A stretch of DNA of 64,000 nucleotides, taken from the NCBI RefSeq assembly GCF_013001275.1, contig NZ_JABDMV010000050.1, positions 1 through 64,000 of the forward strand, given 5' to 3'. Made by a program: the position numbers and the translations under genes. The stretch is from Flaviramulus sp. GTDB lineage: Bacteria; Bacteroidota; Bacteroidia; Flavobacteriales; Flavobacteriaceae. How positions within the stretch are numbered: the stretch's first letter is position 1; each line of letters starts with the position of its first letter. Under the pieces are notes generated by a model. It was not told where the DNA came from and did no database searches. It saw nothing but the letters and a program-made list of their open reading frames with translations. Positions 9,536-18,924 of this stretch are shown here, in pieces.

Positions 9536-10510
9536 TTAAATATTTATTCGACCTAATTTTGGTCTGGGTTTTATTTTAAATAACAAGCCTGAGGTAAGTC
9601 TATATGTTGGTGTTAATTGGGTGCCATCTACATTACTATAAAGTGGTAATTCTGCTTTTATTAAAAAGTTAAAATTAGGAGAAATAGCCACAGAAAAAGT
9701 GGGAATTATAAATACCCAATCTCCTCCGGTATTATCTAAATCAAATCCATCAATTTTATCTTTTATGGCATTTCTATATTTGAAAGTGACGCTGGGATTA
9801 ACTATAGATTTGAAAAGTAAAAATTGATCAGAAAATGCCAGAAATACCTGGAATTCGTTTCCAAATTTATACGATGCATTTTCCAAATAGGAATTGTTAG
9901 TTCCTGTCTCACGATAAGTGAATCTTGTCGAAAAAATAAAAGAAGGTCTAAAATCAAAACTTTTTGACGACGATAGCCAATAAATTATATCCCAAGCTTT
10001 ACTCCCTGGTTGTAAATCTGCATTTAAAACAATGCCTTGCTTATTTTTCTCAGTGGATGACCCCAAGGGAAGTTTTGCGCCCAGACCTAACAATACCGAA
10101 CTATAAGGCCCTAAGACCTTATTAAAGTTGTACTTCATCAAAATAACAGCATCACCAACGCCAGAAGTATTATCTAAATTTTTATTGTCAAATTGGGTGA
10201 TTATTCTTCTTTGGTTAACCCAAGTAAACAAGCCTTCTGCTGAAAAATTGTTCGTAATAGAATAACTAGAATTTATTAGAATAGAATGTGTTACTCGTAA
10301 TCTAGAATTATCATTTAATTTACTTGTGCCTTCATTAAGTGTATTTAAATTATTATAATCATACGATAATCCAACTTGAATAGTTCCTTTTTCATAAATA
10401 GGTAATCCTAGATTATTTGAAAGTGGTATGCCTCCAGAACAACATGTTTGTGCATTACTCTTTATAAGGAACACAAAGGCCACTAAAAAAATAAAGAACT
10501 TTGAACACAT
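9536..10510 (-). CDS. Predicted outer-membrane beta-barrel protein with N-terminal TCCSGG motif
   Basis: A 324-residue exported protein: signal peptide 1-20 (cleavage near SNA), then a mature N-terminus with the double-cysteine motif TCCSGG, then alternating polar/aromatic strands to the end (for example QVGLSYDYNNL, FSAEGLFTWV, AELPLY), consistent with an outer-membrane barrel of the transporter/porin kind. Similar barrels occur in flavobacteria, but I know of no assigned substrate. It is the first gene of a pair with the DUF3179 lipoprotein. The paired cysteines could bind a metal or form a disulfide; that is inference. Confidence 0.7.
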   Translation of the reverse strand: MCSKFFIFLVAFVFLIKSNAQTCCSGGIPLSNNLGLPIYEKGTIQVGLSYDYNNLNTLNEGTSKLNDNSRLRVTHSILINSSYSITNNFSAEGLFTWVNQRRIITQFDNKNLDNTSGVGDAVILMKYNFNKVLGPYSSVLLGLGAKLPLGSSTEKNKQGIVLNADLQPGSKAWDIIYWLSSSKSFDFRPSFIFSTRFTYRETGTNNSYLENASYKFGNEFQVFLAFSDQFLLFKSIVNPSVTFKYRNAIKDKIDGFDLDNTGGDWVFIIPTFSVAISPNFNFLIKAELPLYSNVDGTQLTPTYRLTSGLLFKIKPRPKLGRINI

Positions 10511-10690
10511 TAGAACTGGTTTATATTAATAGTCGCATTTATTCATAAGCCTTACTAAAATTAACGTATTCCATTATTTTATGTAAACTATTGCTCATAT
10601 TACTTATAACCTTAATTCACATCACTTAAAATATTATAAATTACATTAAAATACTAACCATATTTAACCTTAAAAAAGAAACTATTTTAT

Positions 10691-10722
10691 TTTCTTATAG
10701 CAGACATATTTATTTATATTTG
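10691..10722 (+). promoter_or_regulatory. Predicted Bacteroidota-type promoter of the TerB gene
   Basis: TATATTTG at 10715-10722 matches the Bacteroidota -7 consensus TAnnTTTG exactly. TTTC lies at 10691-10694, 20 bases upstream, in the place of the -33 TTTG. The TerB ATG follows 20 bases after the -7 box. Confidence 0.45.
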
Positions 10723-10742
10723 TAGCAATTAAAACAATTAAA

Positions 10743-11174
10743 ATGTCGTTTTCAGATTTATTTGATAGTGGATTTAAAAAGCGTAATGAAGATCATTTTG
10801 CTGCCATTGTTCGTGTTGCCATGGATGATGGAATTATTTCGCCTGAAGAAAAAGCTTTTTTAGAGAGATTGGCTAGAAATTTGAATGTAAGCGACGAAGA
10901 ATATAAAATAATTTTAAAAGATTATAAATCGCATCCTATTAATGCGCCACATTCTTATGATATACGCTTGGAGCGCTTATATGATTTATCCAGAATGGTT
11001 TATGTTGATCATATTAAAGGCGATCACGAAGAGGCATTGTTAAGAAAAATTGCGGTTGGACTTGGGTTTCATCCTGAAAATGTTAAATATATAGTTGACA
11101 AAGCCTTAACTTTGGTTAACAATGGTGTGGATTTAGATACATTTATTGACGAAATGAAAAATATGAACAGGTAG
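10743..11174 (+). CDS. TerB family protein
   Basis: A 143-residue, soluble, all-helical protein with the TerB tellurite-resistance fold: FAAIVRVAMDDGIISPEEKAFLE near residue 20 is the acidic, metal-binding-like motif (DDG..S..E) of the family, and a second acidic helix pair lies near 90-110. TerB domains occur in many stress and phage-defence settings, and no other Ter gene is nearby, so a role in tellurite resistance should not be assumed. It stands alone between two minus-strand genes and has its own predicted promoter. Confidence 0.8.
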   Translation: MSFSDLFDSGFKKRNEDHFAAIVRVAMDDGIISPEEKAFLERLARNLNVSDEEYKIILKDYKSHPINAPHSYDIRLERLYDLSRMVYVDHIKGDHEEALLRKIAVGLGFHPENVKYIVDKALTLVNNGVDLDTFIDEMKNMNR

Positions 11175-11209
11175 TTATCTATAGATTTTAAAATTAATTT
11201 ATCTAGGAA

Positions 11210-13255
11210 TTAACTTATCTGCAATCCATTATTAACAGCAGTATCAGGATTAACAAAAACCAAATTACCATCTGCAGTTTCAGTCATTAAAATCATACCT
11301 TGGCTCTCCACGCCTCGTAACATTCTAGGCGCAAGATTTACTAATACCGTAACCTTTTTTCCAACCACTTCTGCAGCTGTAAAACTTTCTGCAATCCCGG
11401 AAACTATTGTACGAATATCAATACCGGTATCAACTTTTAAAATTAAAAGCTTTTTAGTTTTTGCTATTTTTTCGGCTTCAATAATAGTTCCAACTCTAAT
11501 ATCCAACTTGGTAAAATCATCAAAGGTTATGATGTCTTTTTGCGGTTCAGTTGTTTTATTTTCAGCTTCATTTGCTTTTTTACTAGCTTCCAATTTATCC
11601 AATTGAAATTGAATAGTTTCATCTTCAACTTTAGAAAATAATAGTTCTGCCTTCCCTATTTGATGTCCTGCTTGCAATAAAATATCTTGTGTTGAAATAT
11701 CACTCCAACTATTTTTATTGAAAGCCAAAATTCCTTTTAGTTTCTCAGATGTAAAAGGCAAAAACGGTTCGCTTAACGTGGCTAGTGCTGATGCGATTTG
11801 AAGTGCAACATACATAATTGTTTTTGTTCGATCTTCATCAACTTTTATAACTTTCCACGGTTCTGCATCGGCTAAATATTTGTTTCCTAACCGTGCTAAA
11901 TTCATTAATTCTTGCCCAGCCTCTCGGAAACGATAACGCTCTATAGAGCTTGCAATTACTTCTGGATACGCTTTTACGGTTGCTAAAGTTTCTTCGTCAA
12001 CTTGTAAAAACTCAGATGGTTTTGGCACCACGCCTTCGTAATATTTGTTGGTTAAAACTACTACGCGATTAATAAAGTTTCCAAAAATAGCCACCAACTC
12101 GTTATTATTTCTTGCTTGAAAATCTTTCCAAGTAAAATCGTTATCCTTTGTCTCTGGGGCATTGGCCGTAAGAACGTACCGCAATACATCTTGCTGACCA
12201 GGAAATTCCTTTAAATAATCAGGCAACCAAACTGCCCAATTTTTTGATGTAGATAATTTGCTGCCTTCTAAATTTAAAAACTCGTTAGCAGGCACATTAT
12301 CTGGTAAAATATAAGAGCCTTCAGCCTTTAACATAGCTGGGAAAATAATGCAGTGAAATACAATGTTATCTTTCCCTATAAAATGAACCAGTTTTGTGTC
12401 TTTATGTTTCCAATAAGGTTCCCAATCTTTTCCAACTCGCTTAGCCCATTCAATGGTTGATGAAATATATCCAATTGGTGCATCAAACCAAACGTAAAGC
12501 ACCTTGCCTTCACCTCCTTCTGCGGGCACTGGAATTCCCCAATCTAAATCGCGAGTTACAGCTCTGGGTCTTAAACCATCATCAATCCACGATTTTACCT
12601 GTCCGTATACATTAGGTTTCCAGTCTTTTTTATGGCCTTTTAAAATCCATTCTTTTAAAAAGGCTTCATGCTTATCTAAAGGTAAAAACCAGTGTTTTGT
12701 TTCTTTTAAAGTGGGAACATTACCTGTTAATGCAGATTTCGGATTTATTAAGTCTGTTGCATTCAAGCTACTCCCACATTTTTCGCACTGATCGCCATAG
12801 GCTTCTTCATTGCCGCATTTAGGGCATGTTCCTGTTACAAAACGATCCGCTAAAAACTGATTTGCTTCCTCATCGTAAAGTTGTTCAGTCGTTTCTTCAA
12901 TAAACTCTCCTTTGTCATTTAAAGTTTTAAAAAATTCTGAAGCGGTTTGATGATGAATTGAAGCAGAAGTACGTGAATAATTATCGAAAGTAATTCCAAA
13001 ATCTTCAAAAGATTTTTTAATAATTGCGTGATATTTATCAACTATATCTTGAGGCGATACTCCTTCTTTTTTGGCTTTAATAGTAATTGGAACACCATGC
13101 TCGTCACTACCACCTATAAGTGCCACGTCGTTTCCAGTTAACCGTAAATAACGTGCATAAATATCTGCAGGTACGTAAACACCGGCTAAATGCCCTATAT
13201 GGATGGGTCCGTTTGTATAAGGAAGTGCTGTTGTAATTGTATATCTCTTCGGCAT
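11210..13255 (-). CDS. metG: Methionyl-tRNA synthetase
   Basis: Charges tRNA-Met. The 681 residues include the class I HIGH motif ([12 protein letters not shown], about 14-25), a zinc knuckle with paired CxxC motifs (CPKCG and CEKCG, about 144-161) and the KMSKS-loop equivalent KLSTSKNW near 335, a variant usual in this phylum. From residue 570 a C-terminal tRNA-binding (EMAP/Arc1p-like) domain follows, starting [14 protein letters not shown], preceded by a Glu/Lys-rich linker. Length and order are complete. Confidence 0.97.
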   Translation of the reverse strand: MPKRYTITTALPYTNGPIHIGHLAGVYVPADIYARYLRLTGNDVALIGGSDEHGVPITIKAKKEGVSPQDIVDKYHAIIKKSFEDFGITFDNYSRTSASIHHQTASEFFKTLNDKGEFIEETTEQLYDEEANQFLADRFVTGTCPKCGNEEAYGDQCEKCGSSLNATDLINPKSALTGNVPTLKETKHWFLPLDKHEAFLKEWILKGHKKDWKPNVYGQVKSWIDDGLRPRAVTRDLDWGIPVPAEGGEGKVLYVWFDAPIGYISSTIEWAKRVGKDWEPYWKHKDTKLVHFIGKDNIVFHCIIFPAMLKAEGSYILPDNVPANEFLNLEGSKLSTSKNWAVWLPDYLKEFPGQQDVLRYVLTANAPETKDNDFTWKDFQARNNNELVAIFGNFINRVVVLTNKYYEGVVPKPSEFLQVDEETLATVKAYPEVIASSIERYRFREAGQELMNLARLGNKYLADAEPWKVIKVDEDRTKTIMYVALQIASALATLSEPFLPFTSEKLKGILAFNKNSWSDISTQDILLQAGHQIGKAELLFSKVEDETIQFQLDKLEASKKANEAENKTTEPQKDIITFDDFTKLDIRVGTIIEAEKIAKTKKLLILKVDTGIDIRTIVSGIAESFTAAEVVGKKVTVLVNLAPRMLRGVESQGMILMTETADGNLVFVNPDTAVNNGLQIS

Positions 13256-13312
13256 TATTAAATCTTATTAAAGCCGTAAAAGTACACATTTTGACTTCGA
13301 TTTAGAAAAAAA

Positions 13313-14344
13313 ATGTACATTTACATTATGTTGAAACACCTACTAACATCAAGCTTATTTTGTGTTATTTTTTTCTGCGGCGAAAAACCCGTTTTAGCAC
13401 AAAATGAAACTTCTGAAATACAAAGCATGACTTTAAAACAACCATCCTACCTAAAAGCTGGCGATACTGTTGCCATTGTTGCTCCTTCTGGGGTTTTAAA
13501 AAACAGAACCAAAGAGGTTGAACAAGCTAAATCTTTACTTAAAAATTGGGGGCTTAACCCTGTTGTTGGAAAACATGTATTTAGTAAAGCAAATCATTTT
13601 GCAGGAACAGATAATGATAGATGTGAAGATTTTCAAAATGCTTTAGATGATCCTAGCATTCGTGCCATTTGGTGTGCTCGAGGTGGATATGGCACCGTTA
13701 GAATTTTAGATAAATTAGATTATTCAAAATTTAACAAAAACCCTAAATGGGTTATTGGGTATTCTGATATTACTGCGTTACATAATCAAATTCACAACAA
13801 CGGTGTAGAAAGCATTCATGCTATGATGTGTACAAGTCTGCAGGACGATTTAAGCACTATTGAAGAAACCATTTCATCTTTAAAAAATGCCGTTTTTGGA
13901 AACCCTCTTAGTTACACATTAACTGGTTCAAAATATAACAAAACTGGTGATGCTTCTGGACAATTAGTTGGAGGCAACTTAACCATGTTACATACCATGT
14001 TAGGATCTAAAACGAGCATTAATACTTCTGGTAAAATACTTTTTATTGAAGAAATTGGCGAATACAAATATCATATAGACCGAATGCTTCAAAGCCTAAA
14101 ACGTGCTGGTTATTTTGAAAACTGCAAAGGATTAATTGTTGGTGATATGTCTAAACTTAGAAAAAACACCACGCTTTGGGGAACTTCTATAGAACAGCTT
14201 ATTTTAGATGCTTTTTCCGATTATAATTTCCCTATCGCCTTTAATATGCCAGCGGGTCATGAGAAAGATAATCGCGCTTTAATTATGGGAAGAACAATTC
14301 AGTTAGAAGTAAACAGTGAGCAATCTTCAATCATATTTCAGTAA
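13313..14344 (+). CDS. LD-carboxypeptidase (muramoyltetrapeptide carboxypeptidase, S66 family)
   Basis: Trims the terminal D-alanine from peptidoglycan tetrapeptides during recycling. It has the family signatures CARGGYGTVRIL (about 121-132), the nucleophile motif GYSD (S151), IEEIGEYKYHIDR (Glu near 247) and AGHEKDNRAL (H316), forming the Ser-Glu-His triad of peptidase family S66. An N-terminal hydrophobic segment ending VLAQ looks like a signal peptide, so this member is probably exported, unlike cytoplasmic LdcA of Escherichia coli. The internal ATG at 13328 would give the cleaner signal peptide and may be the true start. Confidence 0.9.
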   Translation: MYIYIMLKHLLTSSLFCVIFFCGEKPVLAQNETSEIQSMTLKQPSYLKAGDTVAIVAPSGVLKNRTKEVEQAKSLLKNWGLNPVVGKHVFSKANHFAGTDNDRCEDFQNALDDPSIRAIWCARGGYGTVRILDKLDYSKFNKNPKWVIGYSDITALHNQIHNNGVESIHAMMCTSLQDDLSTIEETISSLKNAVFGNPLSYTLTGSKYNKTGDASGQLVGGNLTMLHTMLGSKTSINTSGKILFIEEIGEYKYHIDRMLQSLKRAGYFENCKGLIVGDMSKLRKNTTLWGTSIEQLILDAFSDYNFPIAFNMPAGHEKDNRALIMGRTIQLEVNSEQSSIIFQ

Positions 14345-14463
14345 ATAAATACAAAATAAGACTTTTAAATGCTTTAATTCACATAGGTTTTTTTCCTAAT
14401 TGTTAAGCTTTTTGTGAGCTATACCGTTAATTTATCGAACAATAAGGCTCTCCAACTATTTTT

Positions 14464-14494
14464 TTTGGAATTATTAAAATTTGGCGTAATCTTG
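14464..14494 (+). promoter_or_regulatory. Strong Bacteroidota-type promoter match
   Basis: TTTG at 14464-14467 and TAATCTTG at 14487-14494 are separated by 19 bases, the expected spacing for the primary sigma factor of Bacteroidota (-33 TTTG, -7 TAnnTTTG, one mismatch). The predicted transcript start near 14501 fits the ATG at 14531 and rules out longer readings of that frame from 14414. Confidence 0.6.
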
Positions 14495-14530
14495 CAATCG
14501 AATATTAATAATCTATATACCCCTCAGAAA

Positions 14531-14767
14531 ATGAAAAAATTACAATTACTATTAATTGCAATGATCCTTTTGTTTGCTATTGATGTAAAAGCTGATGATA
14601 CAATCAATTCAAACTTAGATTTAATCAACCCGGACGTACGTAAATGTCTATTGGAATCTTCAAAAAGTGAAGGCTGGGAATTAACAACATTATATTTTAA
14701 TGCTGATAATAAACTAGTTATGATTTTTGAAAAAGGAGAAAACAGCAGAACTTATATGAGTAAATAA
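14531..14767 (+). CDS. Small exported protein of unknown function (78 aa)
   Basis: A short gene with a clear signal peptide (MKKLQLLLIAMILLFAI, cleavage near VKA) and a mature part of about 56 residues without membrane segments. I do not recognise the family. The frame is open upstream to a GTG at 14414, but the promoter at 14464-14494 lies inside that extension and the signal peptide begins at this ATG, so this start is preferred. A terminator follows 22 bases after the stop codon, making it a self-contained single-gene unit. Confidence 0.75.
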   Translation: MKKLQLLLIAMILLFAIDVKADDTINSNLDLINPDVRKCLLESSKSEGWELTTLYFNADNKLVMIFEKGENSRTYMSK

Positions 14768-14789
14768 TAATTATTTATCATAACATTTT

Positions 14790-14824
14790 AAACCAGCTAT
14801 TCATTTTTGTTTAGCTGGTTTTTT
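14790..14824 (+). terminator. Rho-independent terminator of the 78-aa gene
   Basis: The ten-base stem AAACCAGCTA (14790-14799) pairs with TAGCTGGTTT (14812-14821) across a 12-base loop, followed by a T run to 14824. It sits between convergent genes. Confidence 0.8.
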
Positions 14825-14825
14825 A

Positions 14826-15278
14826 TTAAACTCCAAACTGATTTAAATGATGGTCTAAGTGTTTGTAAAATAAATTATTCCATTCTGTTGCGGTTAGTTT
14901 TCCAAACGAATGCGAAGGCTTATTATCAAAATATTTTGTGCCTAATGCTTGTGTCTTCTCTAAATAATCTATTAATCTTGCTTTTTCTTCTACAAAATTT
15001 TTAGATGTAGCGATAACAAATTCTGGAGCAGTTCTACCGTTTTTCTTATATGGCTTCTCACTAACAACAAATGGTTTTACTACTGCTTTTAACATCCATG
15101 TTTTAAATTTATTGGGTTTTGGGTGTTTAGCATCATAAATCATCTCATAAGTCACATTACAATGTGCCAACATTTGGTCAACACTCATTTTCCCCCATTG
15201 TGGTTTAGCATAAGCATCTAATTTTTCAATTCTTGTAATAAGGTTGTTGGTTACTTCTCGTTCAAAGATATTTTTCAT
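14826..15278 (-). CDS. DUF1569 (DinB-like fold) protein
   Basis: A 150-residue soluble protein resembling DUF1569 of the DinB/YfiT-like four-helix superfamily. Features seen are KMSVDQMLAHCNVTYE near 30-45 (conserved His on the first helix), a proline/lysine turn, and the C-terminal motif LTATEWNNLFYKHLDHHLNQF with the HLDHHL histidines that in this superfamily usually make a metal site. No substrate is known; thiol-transfer activity occurs in relatives. It is convergent with the small exported gene and followed on the same strand by nothing closer than 22 bases. Confidence 0.8.
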   Translation of the reverse strand: MKNIFEREVTNNLITRIEKLDAYAKPQWGKMSVDQMLAHCNVTYEMIYDAKHPKPNKFKTWMLKAVVKPFVVSEKPYKKNGRTAPEFVIATSKNFVEEKARLIDYLEKTQALGTKYFDNKPSHSFGKLTATEWNNLFYKHLDHHLNQFGV

Positions 15279-15323
15279 GATATAAATTTAAAAAACTCTA
15301 AGAAATTAATAAAAAGAACCAAC

Positions 15324-16100
15324 TTAAAACTTACGTTCTTTTTGTATTTGCTCGTAAGCAGCTTGAACTTGCCTGAATTTCTCTTCGGCACCATTTTGAT
15401 GTTCTTTACCTAAGTGAATCACTTTATCCGGATGGTATTTTTTAGCCATTTTACGATATGCTTTTTTAATTTCATCAACACTAGCATTTTTATTTATCTC
15501 TAATATTTTATATGCATTGTCGCTACTATTATAAAACATAGCTTTAATACTTTCGTAATCACGGATGTTAATACCTAAATAGCCAGCCATCGAGCTAATT
15601 TTTTCCTCTTCATCTCTGGTTACCATGCCATCTGCTTTTGCAATACCAAATAAAAAATGAATAAGCTGTAATCGTGATGGATGGTCCATCATTTGTCGAA
15701 TCTGTAAACACACAGGTCTCACAGAAACTGGTTGATTACTAATTTTTTTAAACAGCCTAAAAGCGTGATTTGCACGCTCTTTGCCATACATATTTACAAA
15801 TTGTTGCCGAACAAAATCTAATTCACTTTTCTCTTGTTTGCCATCTGCTTTAATAATAACTGATGCCAATATTAAAAGGCTAACTTCGAAATCACCCGAT
15901 TGGGTTTGTGGGCGTTGTCGCGACCTAGAACCGTACATAGGTCTTCTCCCACGTTGCGTCTCACCAGTGTTTATAAACGGCCCGTTATCTCCGTTTGACA
16001 TAGAATCTATCAAACTTCCTAAAGCTAAACCAATTATAGCTCCAATTGGCCCACCAAACGACCATCCTAAAGCACCACCTATCCATTTTGAAAAACTCAT
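15324..16100 (-). CDS. TerB-DnaJ domain membrane-associated co-chaperone (DjlA-like)
   Basis: A 258-residue protein with three parts: a short N-terminal glycine-rich hydrophobic segment ([27 protein letters not shown]), a central TerB-like helical domain (about 65-175) and a C-terminal J domain with HPD at 223-225. This is the layout of DjlA-type co-chaperones, which stimulate DnaK at the membrane. The longer frame would start at TTG 16127, but a -7 box (TATATTTG on the minus strand, 16124-16131) overlaps that codon, so translation must begin later; the ATG at 16100 is the natural choice. Confidence 0.88.
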   Translation of the reverse strand: MSFSKWIGGALGWSFGGPIGAIIGLALGSLIDSMSNGDNGPFINTGETQRGRRPMYGSRSRQRPQTQSGDFEVSLLILASVIIKADGKQEKSELDFVRQQFVNMYGKERANHAFRLFKKISNQPVSVRPVCLQIRQMMDHPSRLQLIHFLFGIAKADGMVTRDEEEKISSMAGYLGINIRDYESIKAMFYNSSDNAYKILEINKNASVDEIKKAYRKMAKKYHPDKVIHLGKEHQNGAEEKFRQVQAAYEQIQKERKF

Positions 16101-16123
16101 GTAAGTATAAAGTTTATTTATCG

Positions 16124-16131
16124 TCAAATAT
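16124..16131 (-). promoter_or_regulatory. Predicted -7 promoter element of the TerB-DnaJ gene
   Basis: On the minus strand the bases read TATATTTG, an exact TAnnTTTG match, 23 bases before the chosen ATG. No convincing -33 element was found. Confidence 0.4.
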
Positions 16132-16219
16132 AATATTTGTTAGTTGATTGCAGGAGGTAATTGTTACACAATTGGTATCTTTGTGGTCTATAAAAAGTTA
16201 ATTATTAAAATTTAAAAAT

Positions 16220-16630
16220 ATGTATCCAGCAGAATTAGTAAAACCAATGCGTGAAGATTTAACGAAAGTTGGTTTTGAAGAATTACATACTGCCGAGGCC
16301 GTTGATACTGCTTTAGCAAAAGAAGGTACTACACTAGTTGTAGTAAATTCGGTTTGTGGTTGTGCAGCAGCCAATGCACGCCCAGGTGCAAGAATGAGTT
16401 TACAAAACGCAAAACGCCCAGACCATATTGTTACGGTATTTGCCGGAGTTGATAAAGAAGCTGTTGATGCCGCTCGCGGTTTTATGGTTCCATTTCCTCC
16501 TAGCTCACCAAGTATGGCATTGTTTAAAAATGGCGAATTAGTTCACATGCTAGAACGTCATCATATTGAAGGTCGTCCTGCAGAATTAATTGCAGAAAAC
16601 CTTGTTGATGCTTTTAATGAGCATTGTTAA
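16220..16630 (+). CDS. Bacilliredoxin (BrxA/BrxB, YphP family)
   Basis: A 136-residue thioredoxin-fold protein with the diagnostic CGC motif (VNSVCGCAAANARPG, C46 and C48) instead of CxxC. In Firmicutes this family removes bacillithiol from S-bacillithiolated proteins. Length and flanking motifs (HHIEGRPAELIAENL near the end) match BrxA/B throughout. No bacillithiol-synthesis gene lies in this window, so use of bacillithiol here is inferred from the family only. A -7 box TATCTTTG lies at 16176-16183, and a terminator follows, so it is a single-gene unit. Confidence 0.9.
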   Translation: MYPAELVKPMREDLTKVGFEELHTAEAVDTALAKEGTTLVVVNSVCGCAAANARPGARMSLQNAKRPDHIVTVFAGVDKEAVDAARGFMVPFPPSSPSMALFKNGELVHMLERHHIEGRPAELIAENLVDAFNEHC

Positions 16631-16660
16631 GATAAAATTCTTTTAAATAAAAAAATTTCA

Positions 16661-16687
16661 AGACCACGATTTATTCGTGGTTTTTTT
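16661..16687 (+). terminator. Rho-independent terminator of the bacilliredoxin gene
   Basis: Stem ACCACGA (16663-16669) with TCGTGGT (16675-16681), five-base loop, then seven Ts to 16687. Confidence 0.8.
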
Positions 16688-16732
16688 ATTTTTATACGCA
16701 ACCATTTAAAAATTATCACATCTATTAATAAG

Positions 16733-17131
16733 ATGAATAAATCAATATTCAAATATTTTTTAGCGCCGCTATGTGTATTATTATTTTCCACACAATGTGA
16801 GGACGATATTGCGCCATTTAACCAAGAAGTTGAACAACAGGAACTAACTACACTAAAAGCTGAAATAGAAAATTTAGCCACTACTGCTATTTGTGATGAT
16901 ACTTTTGAATGTAAATTTATTGCTTTTGGTGCAAAGCCTTGTGGTGGCCCTTGGGGTTATTTGGTTTATTCTACTTCTATTGACACTGAGCTACTTGAAA
17001 GCTTAGTTGAAGGTTATAACCGAAAAGAAGCCATTTACAATACAACTTGGAATGTAGTTTCTGATTGTGCGTTTGCAACACCACCAGAAAGTGTAACCTG
17101 TGAAAATAACACCTGCGTTGCGATGTATTAA
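16733..17131 (+). CDS. Small cysteine-containing lipoprotein of unknown function
   Basis: A 132-residue predicted lipoprotein: a hydrophobic leader ends in STQC (C22) followed by EDD. The mature part has six further cysteines (in AICDDTFECKF, KPCGGPWG, VSDCAF and a C-terminal VTCENNTCVAMY), probably forming disulfides. I recognise it only as a flavobacterial hypothetical family. The adjacent start of plsC, 25 bases on, suggests possible co-transcription. Confidence 0.75.
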   Translation: MNKSIFKYFLAPLCVLLFSTQCEDDIAPFNQEVEQQELTTLKAEIENLATTAICDDTFECKFIAFGAKPCGGPWGYLVYSTSIDTELLESLVEGYNRKEAIYNTTWNVVSDCAFATPPESVTCENNTCVAMY

Positions 17132-17156
17132 AAGGTGGTTTTTTTATTTTTACAAT

Positions 17157-17894
17157 ATGCAAAAATTAATATCCTACCCATTAAGCATTATTTATTATTT
17201 ATGTTTTGTATTAACCCTACTAATATTTCATCCAATACAATGGATTTGTAATAATGTATTTGGGTATCCTGCACTTAAAAAAAGTGTTGATATATTACAA
17301 TTTTTTCTTATGCGCTGTATGAATGTTTTAGGTACAAGATACACATTCAACAACCCACACCAAATAGATACCGACCAACCCCTTATTATTATAGCCAACC
17401 ATCAAAGTATGCAAGACATACCGCCAATTATGTGGTATATGCGTAAACATCACCCTAAATTTATTAGTAAAATTGAATTAGGTAAAGGACTCCCAAGTGT
17501 ATCTTATAATTTACGTCATGGTGGTTCTGTTTTGATAGACAGAAAAAATCCTCGTCAATCCCTGCCAGCACTTATGGAGTTTGGAGAATATATTGAAAAA
17601 ACTAAACGTGCCGCTGTAATTTTTCCAGAAGGTACTCGAAGTAAAAATGGCGTGCCCAAACCATTTCAAACAAAAGGATTAAATATTTTATTTAAAAAAA
17701 TACCATCGGCATTAATTGTCCCAATTTCGATAAATAATTCATGGAAAACATTAAAATACGGTAAATTTCCAATGGGACTAGGTACCCACTTAATATTTAC
17801 GGTTCACAAACCTATAAAATTAGCTACCTTTGTAAATAAGCAAGAGCTTATTAATAGTATTGAAACCACTATAAAGCAGCATATACACCCCTAA
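17157..17894 (+). CDS. 1-acyl-sn-glycerol-3-phosphate acyltransferase (PlsC family)
   Basis: Membrane-bound lysophosphatidic acid acyltransferase of phospholipid synthesis. In 245 residues it has an N-terminal membrane segment, the catalytic NHQSMQD (HX4D) motif and the acceptor-binding FPEGTRS motif. The ATG at 17157 is preferred because the upstream in-frame GTG at 17100 lies inside the preceding lipoprotein gene. It is followed 11 bases later by an acyl-ACP desaturase, so the pair would couple fatty-acid desaturation with glycerolipid assembly. A second PlsC gene lies at 51761-52498. Confidence 0.92.
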   Translation: MQKLISYPLSIIYYLCFVLTLLIFHPIQWICNNVFGYPALKKSVDILQFFLMRCMNVLGTRYTFNNPHQIDTDQPLIIIANHQSMQDIPPIMWYMRKHHPKFISKIELGKGLPSVSYNLRHGGSVLIDRKNPRQSLPALMEFGEYIEKTKRAAVIFPEGTRSKNGVPKPFQTKGLNILFKKIPSALIVPISINNSWKTLKYGKFPMGLGTHLIFTVHKPIKLATFVNKQELINSIETTIKQHIHP

Positions 17895-17905
17895 ATATAC
17901 TAATT

Positions 17906-18898
17906 ATGTCGTTAAAAAATGTCAGATTAGAAGTGATGCAGTTTCTAGAAAAAGATGTTGAATCTCTTATAGAGAAATATCTTATTCCTATAGAAAGCAT
18001 ATGGCAACCAACAGATTTTTTACCGAATTCTGAAAGTGATTCTTTTTTTGAAGAAGTGCGCGAAATACGTGAACTTTCAAAAGAATTACCTTATGATTTC
18101 TGGGTGGTTTTAGTGGGTGATATGATAACAGAAGAAGCCCTGCCAACTTACGAGTCGTGGCTTATGGATGTTGAAGGTGTAGACCAAGTTGATAAAGAAA
18201 ATAGCTGGGGTAAATGGGTACGCCATTGGACTGGGGAAGAGAACCGACACGGTGATGTACTAAACAAATACCTATACCTATCAGGGCGGGTGAATATGCG
18301 TGAAATTGAAAAAACTACGCAGTATCTAATTGCAGATGGTTTTGATATTGGCACAGGTAGAGATCCTTATAAAAACTTTGTATATACCAGTTTTCAAGAG
18401 TTGGCGACTTATGTTTCTCATAATCGAGTTGCTAAAATAGCCAAAAAGAAAGGTAATAAACAGCTAGCCAAAATGTGTCAGATTATTTCAGGTGATGAGA
18501 TGCGGCACCACCATGCTTACGCAGAGTTTGTTGAGCGTATTTTTAAAGTTGATCCTAGCCAAATGATGATGGCTTTTTACGATATGATGAAAATGAAAAT
18601 TGCTATGCCAGCACATTTTTTAAGAGAATCTGGAGATAAATTAGGAACTGCATTTGAAGAATTTTCAAACACTGCACAACGCATTGGGGTTTATACATCA
18701 AACGATTATGTAGATATTTTGGACAAACTCATTAAACGTTGGGAAATTGATAAAATTAGTGGGCTATCCGATGAAGCCGAAAAAGCTAGGGATTATTTAA
18801 TGAAACTCCCTACAAGAATGTATCGTTTATCCGAACGAATTAAAATACCAGAAAACTCATTTCAGTTTAAATGGGTTGAACCTGCTATTATAAAATAA
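17906..18898 (+). CDS. Acyl-ACP desaturase (soluble di-iron, FA_desaturase_2)
   Basis: Introduces a double bond into acyl-ACP using O2 and a di-iron centre. The 330-residue soluble protein carries the two EX2H ligand motifs, EENRHGD (111-117) and DEMRHHH (197-203), plus an upstream ligand glutamate in TEEALPTYE. This is the plant stearoyl-ACP-desaturase type, also found in marine Bacteroidota. It lies directly behind plsC and ends in its own terminator, so the two form a small lipid operon. The position of the double bond cannot be read from sequence. Confidence 0.92.
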   Translation: MSLKNVRLEVMQFLEKDVESLIEKYLIPIESIWQPTDFLPNSESDSFFEEVREIRELSKELPYDFWVVLVGDMITEEALPTYESWLMDVEGVDQVDKENSWGKWVRHWTGEENRHGDVLNKYLYLSGRVNMREIEKTTQYLIADGFDIGTGRDPYKNFVYTSFQELATYVSHNRVAKIAKKKGNKQLAKMCQIISGDEMRHHHAYAEFVERIFKVDPSQMMMAFYDMMKMKIAMPAHFLRESGDKLGTAFEEFSNTAQRIGVYTSNDYVDILDKLIKRWEIDKISGLSDEAEKARDYLMKLPTRMYRLSERIKIPENSFQFKWVEPAIIK

Positions 18899-18924
18899 AC
18901 TTTATAGTATTTTAAATTTTAAAT

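Noticed and set aside
12240-12260. Apparent loss of the KMSKS motif in MetRS (reads KLSTSK)
   Set aside because: This variant is usual in Bacteroidota MetRS and does not indicate loss of activity.
17100-17156. A longer N-terminus for PlsC from GTG
   Set aside because: It overlaps the preceding lipoprotein gene and would add residues not seen in this family.
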